This document shows, piece by piece, positions 15,671-20,798 of a stretch of DNA of 20,798 nt (its first letter is position 1; each line of letters starts with the position of its first letter). The notes below the pieces were generated by a model, which saw only the letters and a program-made list of their open reading frames with translations, had not been told where the DNA came from and searched no databases. Source of the stretch: JBFHER01 sp041584055 (GTDB lineage Bacteria > Bacteroidota > Bacteroidia > Bacteroidales > UBA5342). The translations under genes were made by a program, and so were the position numbers. The DNA lies in NCBI GenBank assembly GCA_041584055.1, contig JBFHER010000039.1, positions 1-20,798 of the forward strand, given 5' to 3'.

Positions 15671-16140
15671 GCGGATATTTTTTTCTTGTGATTGATGGAA
15701 AGATTCATTGTTTTAACGCTGATTTCAGAAGCAGACAGGAGCTCCCCGGCATTTAAGATCATCACAACATCTTCGTTAAGGCAAAAAAGAGAATCCACTT
15801 CAGACTGTGAGGAAAGGGTCGATAAAGATAATCTGTCATGCACATCCATGTTGAGAATCTGCATCACTTCACTCACAACGATTACAAAAGAAAAATCTTT
15901 TGTACCTATAATTACAAAACGATCTTCAAGCGTCAGCTTTTTAGATTCTAATCCCAACTTATGACGTATATCAACCACTGGTAAAAGATCTCCATGAAAA
16001 TTAAGAATCCCCAATATAGAAGATGAAATGCCCTGAATACGCTTTACTTTCGCAGAACGGACAATCTGCTTAATCGCTTCCAATGGAAGTGCGATCAACT
16101 GCTCGTCTATTCTGAAAATATTTACCAAATGATCTTTCAT
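15667..16140 (-). CDS. cheW: CheW coupling protein, first gene of the chemosensory operon
   Basis: This is a 157-residue single-domain CheW: 'VNIFRIDEQLIALPLEAIKQ', 'ISSSILGILNFHGDLLPVVD' with the typical G-x-x-N-x-x-G-x-x-x-P-V-x-D core, and 'DFSFVIVVSEV'. It has no N-terminal extension, unlike the second copy. It is likely to couple the receptor to CheA and corresponds in position to WspB. It is the promoter-proximal gene, preceded by the divergent intergenic region and followed by cheR with a 4-base overlap. Confidence 0.92.
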   Translation of the reverse strand: MKDHLVNIFRIDEQLIALPLEAIKQIVRSAKVKRIQGISSSILGILNFHGDLLPVVDIRHKLGLESKKLTLEDRFVIIGTKDFSFVIVVSEVMQILNMDVHDRLSLSTLSSQSEVDSLFCLNEDVVMILNAGELLSASEISVKTMNLSINHKKKISA

Positions 16141-16169
16141 CGCATTCTGTTTACTTACTATTTCCGCAA

Positions 16170-16177
16170 CAAATATA
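16170..16177 (-). promoter_or_regulatory. Candidate -7 element for the chemosensory operon
   Basis: The minus strand reads TATATTTG, a perfect match to the Bacteroidota -7 consensus TAnnTTTG, about 30 bases before the first cheW start. I could not find a good TTG/TTTG -33 element at the expected distance upstream. The spacing to the start codon fits a leader of about 20-25 bases. Confidence 0.42.
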
Positions 16178-16420
16178 ACATTAATTTCATGTGAATTAAC
16201 TTTGATTTAACATTAAATTGTAATTTGGAATCTTTCTCAATAAAAAAACACACCTAAATAAATCAGTAAAAATGAGGCTTTATAGACTATTTAGAGCGTG
16301 TAAACTTATTGTAAATTAACATTGAAAACATTCTATCATCCTAAAAATCTCTGTTCTATGCCATTTCTCATATAAGTTTGCCCCCCTCAGTCATACAAAT
16401 TGCATTTAAGTCAGTATTCC

Positions 16421-16447
16421 TTGTTTAAATGTTTTAAGCTATCTTTG
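16421..16447 (+). promoter_or_regulatory. Candidate promoter of the sugar kinase gene
   Basis: TTG (16421-16423) is followed after 16 bases by TATCTTTG (16440-16447), a perfect TAnnTTTG. The ATG at 16481 lies 33 bases downstream, giving a leader of roughly 25-30 bases. The spacer is slightly short for the consensus. The position also argues against the upstream TTG start at 16400. Confidence 0.55.
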
Positions 16448-16480
16448 TATTCGCTTTCAAAAACTATAAAATTTAATAAA

Positions 16481-17581
16481 ATGGCGACATTAAGCATTAA
16501 ACCCGCATCAGCATGTGCAATCGATTGCATTTCATTAGGAGAAGTCATGTTACGTTTGGATCCTGGAGAGGGAAGAATCAGAACCGCAAGACAATTTAAG
16601 GCATGGGAAGGAGGAGGAGAATATAATGTTTCCCGTGGACTCAGACGTTGTTTTGGCAAAAGGACAGCAATTGTAACAGCACTGGCAGATAATGAAGTTG
16701 GTTCCCTGATCGAGGATTTCATATTGCAGGGTGGTGTCGACACTCAGTTCATCAAATGGGTGGACTATGACGGGTGTGGCAGAACGGTTCGCAATGGCCT
16801 CAACTTTACAGAGAGAGGATTTGGGATAAGAGGGGCAAAAGGAGTTTCAGACCGGGGCAACACTGCGGCATCCCAATTAAAACCAGGCGACATTGACTGG
16901 GAGTACATTTTTGGCACACTTGGTGTTCGCTGGATGCACACCGGAGGGATTTTTGCTGCACTTTCTGAAACTGCTGCAGAAACAGTTATCGAAGCTGTAA
17001 AGATTGCAAAGAAATATGGCACAGTTGTTTCTTATGACTTAAATTACCGGCCTTCACTTTGGAAAGCCATAGGAGGCGAAAAGAAAGCACAGGAGGTTAA
17101 CCGGGAGATTGCCAAATATGTGGATGTTATGATAGGCAATGAAGAGGATTTCACAGCCTGTCTTGGACTCGAGATTGAAGGCAACGAAGAAAACCTGAAA
17201 GAACTTGATCTGGAGGGATACAAAGGTATGATTAAGTCGGCAGTAGCCGCTTTCCCAAATTTCAAAGTCATCGCCACGACCCTTAGGACTGTCAAAACAG
17301 CAACCATTAACTCGTGGGGTGCCATTTGCTATGCGGATGGAAAAATTCACGAAGCACAACACAGAGAAGATCTTGAAATTATGGATCGCGTTGGAGGTGG
17401 TGACAGTTTCGCTTCGGGTTTAATTTACGGATTTCTTGAATTTAACGATGGTAAGAAAGCCGTTGAATATGGTGCAGCGCATGGTGCACTGGCCATGACA
17501 ACCCCCGGGGATACTACAATGGCAACACTGTCGGAAGTTGAAAAGATCATTGGTGGCGGAAGTGCACGTGTGGATCGATAA
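16481..17581 (+). CDS. PfkB-family sugar kinase, resembling 2-keto-3-deoxygluconate kinase
   Basis: Starting at ATG 16481 the protein has 366 residues. The N-terminal 'SLGEVMLRLDPGEGRIR' and 'FKAWEGGGEYNVSRGL' (about 18-54) form the sugar-binding side. 'SYDLNYRPSLW' (184-194) is typical of KDG kinases. The PfkB signature 'DRVGGGDSFASG' (302-313) contains the catalytic base D308. The expected reaction is ATP-dependent phosphorylation of a sugar acid such as 2-keto-3-deoxygluconate, feeding the Entner-Doudoroff or uronate pathway; the exact substrate cannot be fixed from sequence. No pathway partner is adjacent, and the gene has its own promoter and terminator, so it is probably monocistronic. 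A start at 16400 is rejected because it would place the promoter inside the gene. Confidence 0.88.
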   Translation: MATLSIKPASACAIDCISLGEVMLRLDPGEGRIRTARQFKAWEGGGEYNVSRGLRRCFGKRTAIVTALADNEVGSLIEDFILQGGVDTQFIKWVDYDGCGRTVRNGLNFTERGFGIRGAKGVSDRGNTAASQLKPGDIDWEYIFGTLGVRWMHTGGIFAALSETAAETVIEAVKIAKKYGTVVSYDLNYRPSLWKAIGGEKKAQEVNREIAKYVDVMIGNEEDFTACLGLEIEGNEENLKELDLEGYKGMIKSAVAAFPNFKVIATTLRTVKTATINSWGAICYADGKIHEAQHREDLEIMDRVGGGDSFASGLIYGFLEFNDGKKAVEYGAAHGALAMTTPGDTTMATLSEVEKIIGGGSARVDR

Positions 17582-17623
17582 ACTATCACCACTCAAAGCT
17601 GAATCCGCACATTTAATATAGAA

Positions 17624-17660
17624 CATAAAAAAGCCTCGAATAATCGAGGCTTTTTTTATG
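17624..17660. terminator. Bidirectional intrinsic terminator
   Basis: A perfect 7-bp stem, GCCTCGA (17633-17639) with TCGAGGC (17644-17650), encloses the loop ATAA. It has a run of A on the left and seven T on the right, so it can end transcripts from either side. It lies between the convergent sugar kinase (plus) and the lytic transglycosylase operon (minus), about 45 bases after one stop and 20 after the other. Confidence 0.93.
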
Positions 17661-17669
17661 TTGGCTAAA

Positions 17670-19244
17670 CTAGCTTTTCTTCCTTATCTTCAGCAGCTGT
17701 CCTACGGACAAACGACTACTATTGCCAAGGTTATTGAGGCGTTGAATGTCGGTACTTGAAATACCCGGATATCTTTTGGCAATGGTCCAAAGGTTATCTC
17801 CCGAACGAACCTTATAATACTCATAGTTTCCATCGTAGGAATTGGTATCTGATGACGAGGCCGTATACTTAGGCACGATGGACTTGCCATCAAAATTTTG
17901 CTTTTCCGAAAAAGACATCTGATTGATGTCTTTGTATCCATCAGCTTTTTCATTGGGTACATAAACGACAATTTTCTGCCCCACCCGAATCAGGTTGCGA
18001 TAGATGTTATTCCAGTACCTGAGATCGGAAATTCGCACATCATACCATTCAGAAATAAATCCAAGATTATCCCCCTCTTTTACAGTGTAATACAACTTTG
18101 TTCTTCCCGCCGGAGAAACCGGTGCATAGGTACTGCTGGAATTCGGATTTACCGTTTCTCTTTTTGCAAGCAGATACTTCTCTGTATTGTGATTTATAAT
18201 TGAATCCTTATTGTCAACAAAATCGCCTATAAATTCAACGGGCAGCTTCAGGCTATACCTTTCTGATCCTCCGGGGATGATATCCCGTCGATATTCAGGA
18301 TTCAAGGTACGCAACAATTCAAGGGGTACTTTCAGCACCTCTGAAACCTGTGCCAAATGCATGGTTTCACGCACATACAGTGTGTCAACAAACTTTGGCA
18401 TATCCGGCTCAACGGGGTACAGATTATGTTCCTCCGCAAAATTCATAAAGTAATTCGCAGCAATGAATGCGGGCACATAACCTCGTGTTTCACGGGGCAA
18501 ATGGTAGTAGATCGCCCAGTAATCTTTTGTCCCTCCGCTTCTGCGAATGGCCTTGTTTACATTCCCAGGACCACAGTTGTAGGCAGCTATAACAAGGTAC
18601 CAATCGTCATAAATAGCATACAGGTCTTTGAGAAAACGAACAGCTGCTTCGGTCGCCTTCGCGGGATCTCGGCGCTCATCCACAAAACTATTTACCTGCA
18701 AACCATATTGTTTCCCAGTATAATAAACAAATTGCCACAAACCGGATGCCCCAGCCCGAGAAAAAGCCCTTGGTTTAAGCGCCGATTCAATCACTGGCAT
18801 ATACTTTAACTCCATTGGCAATCCTTCCCTGTCAAGAACTTCTTCAAACAAAGGGAAGTAATACGGTGCCAATCCAAGAATGCTTTCCGATAAACTTCTC
18901 TTTTTATGAACGTACAAATTAATGTGTGCTTTCACCTTATCGTTGAAAGGCATCTCAATGGCAGAAGTCTCCGACAGTAATTTCAAACGGTTCAAATACA
19001 CAGAATCGGCAACCTCCACCGCATGATGTGGCAAGGTATCCAATGCAAAAGAATCAGGCACGATGAATTCAACTGTGTTATTATACCATTTTAGTAGCGC
19101 ACTGTCCAAATTTGCTTCAAAACGTGCAATATCCAGACTGTCTTCCACTGGATTTTGAACTTGAAGCGTATCTATCTGCGTTGAACCCATGGTGAATAAA
19201 CTTACACCCGTCAAAAAAAACATCCCTCCTATCAATCTCTTCAT
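17670..19244 (-). CDS. LysM-containing lytic transglycosylase (MltD-like)
   Basis: With ATG 19244 the protein has 524 residues. A signal peptide (about 1-22) is followed by an SLT/GH23 domain at about 120-270. Catalytic E153 lies in 'MPVIESALKPRAFSRAGASG', and 'LVIAAYNCGPGNVNKAI' marks the substrate groove. A degenerate LysM-like stretch (about 290-336) and two clear LysM modules follow ('YYTVKEGDNLGFISEWY' at 385-430 and 'YYKVRSGDNLWTIAKRY' at 476-521). It cleaves peptidoglycan glycan strands to anhydromuropeptides in the periplasm and binds peptidoglycan through LysM. It lacks a clear lipobox. ATG 19256, just after the preceding stop, is an alternative start. It is in one unit with DUF5683 and parB. 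Confidence 0.92.
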   Translation of the reverse strand: MKRLIGGMFFLTGVSLFTMGSTQIDTLQVQNPVEDSLDIARFEANLDSALLKWYNNTVEFIVPDSFALDTLPHHAVEVADSVYLNRLKLLSETSAIEMPFNDKVKAHINLYVHKKRSLSESILGLAPYYFPLFEEVLDREGLPMELKYMPVIESALKPRAFSRAGASGLWQFVYYTGKQYGLQVNSFVDERRDPAKATEAAVRFLKDLYAIYDDWYLVIAAYNCGPGNVNKAIRRSGGTKDYWAIYYHLPRETRGYVPAFIAANYFMNFAEEHNLYPVEPDMPKFVDTLYVRETMHLAQVSEVLKVPLELLRTLNPEYRRDIIPGGSERYSLKLPVEFIGDFVDNKDSIINHNTEKYLLAKRETVNPNSSSTYAPVSPAGRTKLYYTVKEGDNLGFISEWYDVRISDLRYWNNIYRNLIRVGQKIVVYVPNEKADGYKDINQMSFSEKQNFDGKSIVPKYTASSSDTNSYDGNYEYYKVRSGDNLWTIAKRYPGISSTDIQRLNNLGNSSRLSVGQLLKIRKKS

Positions 19245-19260
19245 ATTTAAGCTCATAATT

Positions 19261-19878
19261 TTAAAATTTAAAACAACATGCAAGGCCCAAACTCGCCTGT
19301 CCCTGACTATAAATCAGGGAAGGACTCACGCGCATGCTTAAATCCGGTGTCACATCAAAATCTGACAGATGTGCATCCACATTTGCATCAATAATATTTA
19401 TCATATAAACACCTACGGCCACGATGATCATCAGATCCCTGTCACGCCGATAACTATCTTTTTTAGCCTCAAGTTGTGACTCAAACCAACTGGCATCGAT
19501 GTTCTCAATGTTTGAATTTGGCGGCAAGACCTCCAGGTAAGACTGAGAATAGGGATCACTGTCTATCCAATCATAATAGCCGCTTTTATACTTTGTATAG
19601 TAACCATTGTTCCAACTGATGCCATAAATTGTTGCCGCAACACCTGCGTACAAAATAGGTACCTTCCACCATTTCCCGTTGTAGATCTGTCCTAAGCCTG
19701 GAAATGCAGCAGAAAGCATCGCTGCTTTTTTGGGAATATAAAATTTTGTTTTCTTTGCCAATTGAACGGAATCCTGCACCAAAAGCGTATCCTCAAATTG
19801 AAGCACTGGTTCCTGAGCCTTTAACTGAATCAGTCCGGACAAGGCTAAAATCATTATGAATATGGAATTTCTGGCCAA
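19261..19878 (-). CDS. DUF5683 family membrane protein
   Basis: This 205-residue protein has an N-terminal signal or anchor ('IFIMILALSGLIQLKAQ'). The core 'KAAMLSAAFPGLGQIYNGKW' and the hydrophobic segment after it (about 51-90) match the DUF5683 pattern (P-G-x-G-Q-x-Y-N). A second hydrophobic helix ('LMIIVAVGVYMINIIDANVD') lies at about 149-168, and a beta-like tail ends 'LGLACCFKF'. The function is unknown. In many Bacteroidota a gene of this family directly follows parB, as here with a 6-base gap, so a link with the cell envelope or division is suspected but unproven. The lytic transglycosylase gene follows closely. Confidence 0.82.
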   Translation of the reverse strand: MARNSIFIMILALSGLIQLKAQEPVLQFEDTLLVQDSVQLAKKTKFYIPKKAAMLSAAFPGLGQIYNGKWWKVPILYAGVAATIYGISWNNGYYTKYKSGYYDWIDSDPYSQSYLEVLPPNSNIENIDASWFESQLEAKKDSYRRDRDLMIIVAVGVYMINIIDANVDAHLSDFDVTPDLSMRVSPSLIYSQGQASLGLACCFKF

Positions 19879-19884
19879 ACTATC

Positions 19885-20760
19885 CTATTGAATCTTATCC
19901 AAAACACTAATCAGCTTCTCGAGCTCCTCATCAGAAGAAAACGGAATTACAATACGTCCTTCTCCTTTCTCATCACGACTCAGCGTTACCTTTACTCCAA
20001 AATGTTTCGAAAGGTGTTCTTTCAGTACTTTATACTCTTCTGGCAATCCTTTGCGCGACTTTTTTTCACCAGATTCCACAGGGGGGTTCTCAGCATATTC
20101 ACGCACAAATTCTTCCACTTTACGAACGGAAAAATCATACTTCAGTATTTGATGGTAGATCATCAACTGGGTAGCAGGATCGTCCATACCAAGAAGTGCT
20201 CTGGCATGTCCCATCTGTATCTTTTTATCTCGAACGCCCAACTGAATTTCGGCTGGCAATCTCAATAGGCGAAGGTAATTGGCAATGGTTGCCCGTTTCT
20301 TTCCTACACGCTTGCTCAATTGCTCCTGTGTGAGATTGAACTCATCCATTAATCGTTGATACGAAAGACTCACCTCAATGGCATCCAAATCTTCACGTTG
20401 AATGTTTTCAACCAATGCCATCTCAAGCATGGCTTCATCCTCCGCTTTCCGAATGTAAGCCGGAATGTGTGTTAATCCGGCTTTTGATGAAGCCCTAAAT
20501 CGTCGTTCGCCAGCAATGATCTGAAACTTATCACCCACAGCACGAAGGGTAATGGGTTGAATCACACCAATTTTGGCGATTGAATCAGCCAACTCCATGA
20601 GTGCTTCTTCCTCAAAAACGGTTCTTGGTTGAAATGGATTTGCCTCTATTAATTTTAAATCTATTTCATCAAAATTAGAAGTAACGGATCTTCTCACATT
20701 GTCTGCATCAGACATCAATGCGCCAAGGCCTTTACCCAATGCTGCTTTTTTTACTGCCAT
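19885..20760 (-). CDS. parB: ParB chromosome-partitioning protein
   Basis: This 291-residue protein begins with the typical 'KKAALGKGLGALMSD'. The N-terminal CTPase/ParB domain (about 32-125) includes 'NPFQPRTVFEEE', 'GERRFRA' (84-90) and 'ENIQRE' (118-123). A helix-turn-helix region (about 140-165, 'LTQEQLSKRVGKKRATIANY') reads parS, and the C-terminal dimerisation domain (about 235-291) ends 'LEKLISVLDKIQ'. It loads on parS near the origin and works with ParA in chromosome segregation, so this window is probably near the replication origin. All expected motifs and the full length are present. It lies 14 bases after the presumed end of parA. Confidence 0.96.
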   Translation of the reverse strand: MAVKKAALGKGLGALMSDADNVRRSVTSNFDEIDLKLIEANPFQPRTVFEEEALMELADSIAKIGVIQPITLRAVGDKFQIIAGERRFRASSKAGLTHIPAYIRKAEDEAMLEMALVENIQREDLDAIEVSLSYQRLMDEFNLTQEQLSKRVGKKRATIANYLRLLRLPAEIQLGVRDKKIQMGHARALLGMDDPATQLMIYHQILKYDFSVRKVEEFVREYAENPPVESGEKKSRKGLPEEYKVLKEHLSKHFGVKVTLSRDEKGEGRIVIPFSSDEELEKLISVLDKIQ

Positions 20761-20774
20761 ACTTTTAATCAGAT

Positions 20775-20798
20775 CTAACTATTATTTGCAATCACCTC
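20775..20798 (-). CDS. Probable last codons of parA (partial)
   Basis: On the minus strand the final bases read E-V-I-A-N-N-S and then TAG (20777-20775), 14 bases before the parB start. parA normally sits directly upstream of parB in this phylum, so this is probably its C-terminus. Seven residues cannot prove it. Confidence 0.4.
   Translation of the reverse strand, partial: EVIANNS

Larger units (their letters stand above)
16141..16480. other. Divergent intergenic region between the chemosensory operon and the sugar kinase
   Basis: About 340 very AT-rich bases hold one candidate promoter element for each direction and nothing else I can name. The plus-strand frame of the kinase remains open back to a TTG at 16400, but the upstream part is not coding in character and the promoter motif lies inside it. 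Confidence 0.5.

Noticed and set aside
16400..16480. 27-residue N-terminal extension of the sugar kinase from a TTG
   Set aside because: The extension contains the TATCTTTG promoter element and does not resemble the PfkB N-terminus; ATG 16481 gives the normal family length.
18486..18501. parS-like sequence beginning TGTTTCACG near parB
   Set aside because: Only the left half matches the palindrome; by hand 12 of 16 positions agree, and it lies in a conserved coding motif of the transglycosylase. Too weak to call a parS site without a genome-wide search or ParB binding data.
18357..18809. 150-codon open frame on the plus strand inside the lytic transglycosylase
   Set aside because: Antisense shadow of the SLT domain; no recognisable protein features.
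1..20798. Search by eye for CRISPR arrays, insertion sequences, tRNA or rRNA genes and long repeats
   Set aside because: No regularly spaced repeats, transposase motifs, cloverleaf-like sequences or rRNA segments were seen; coding density and gene order look chromosomal throughout.

Overview
The window is from the chromosome of a member of the Bacteroidota. It is AT-rich. It carries family-typical genes: a ParB/DUF5683/LysM transglycosylase cluster, a beta-barrel protein resembling the DUF6029 family, the TGS-containing nucleoside kinase, and a Bacteroidota-type ECF sigma/zf-HC2 pair. Some promoters look like TAnnTTTG, and most starts lack a Shine-Dalgarno sequence. I see no mobile element, CRISPR array, tRNA or rRNA.

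Layout. (1) Positions 1-2560, minus strand: a three-gene unit of a TlpA-like thiol oxidoreductase, an outer-membrane beta-barrel-like protein, and a second CxxC redoxin cut by the left edge. (2) 2931-3827, plus: a dienelactone-hydrolase-family enzyme with an N-terminal export-like segment. (3) 4057-4927, minus: an ECF sigma factor followed by a small soluble zinc-binding anti-sigma-like protein. (4) 5275-6939, plus: a fusion of ThrRS-like TGS/SAD regions with a uridine-kinase-like domain. (5) 6969-16140, minus: eight tightly packed genes forming a complete chemosensory pathway. In transcription order they are CheW, CheR-TPR, CheW, receptor (MCP), CheA-REC, CheB, REC-histidine kinase and lipoprotein. 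(6) 16481-17581, plus: a PfkB-family sugar kinase resembling 2-keto-3-deoxygluconate kinase, closed by a strong bidirectional terminator. (7) 17670 to the right edge, minus: a LysM lytic transglycosylase, a DUF5683 membrane protein and ParB, with the probable last codons of parA at the edge.

The chemosensory operon is the main item. Its parts match the Pseudomonas Wsp system: two CheWs, a CheR with C-terminal TPRs, a CheA with a C-terminal receiver, a CheB, and no separate CheY. The receptor gene sits in a different place, and the last regulator is a receiver fused to a histidine kinase instead of the WspR diguanylate cyclase. Bacteroidota lack flagella, so the pathway probably controls surface behaviour, matrix, gliding or gene expression. 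Its final target is not in the window. Signal flow as inferred: the receptor, via CheW, sets CheA autophosphorylation. CheA phosphate then goes to its own receiver, to CheB for adaptation together with CheR, and to the REC-kinase, which would signal to an unseen partner. The trailing lipoprotein has no recognisable function and is the least explained member.
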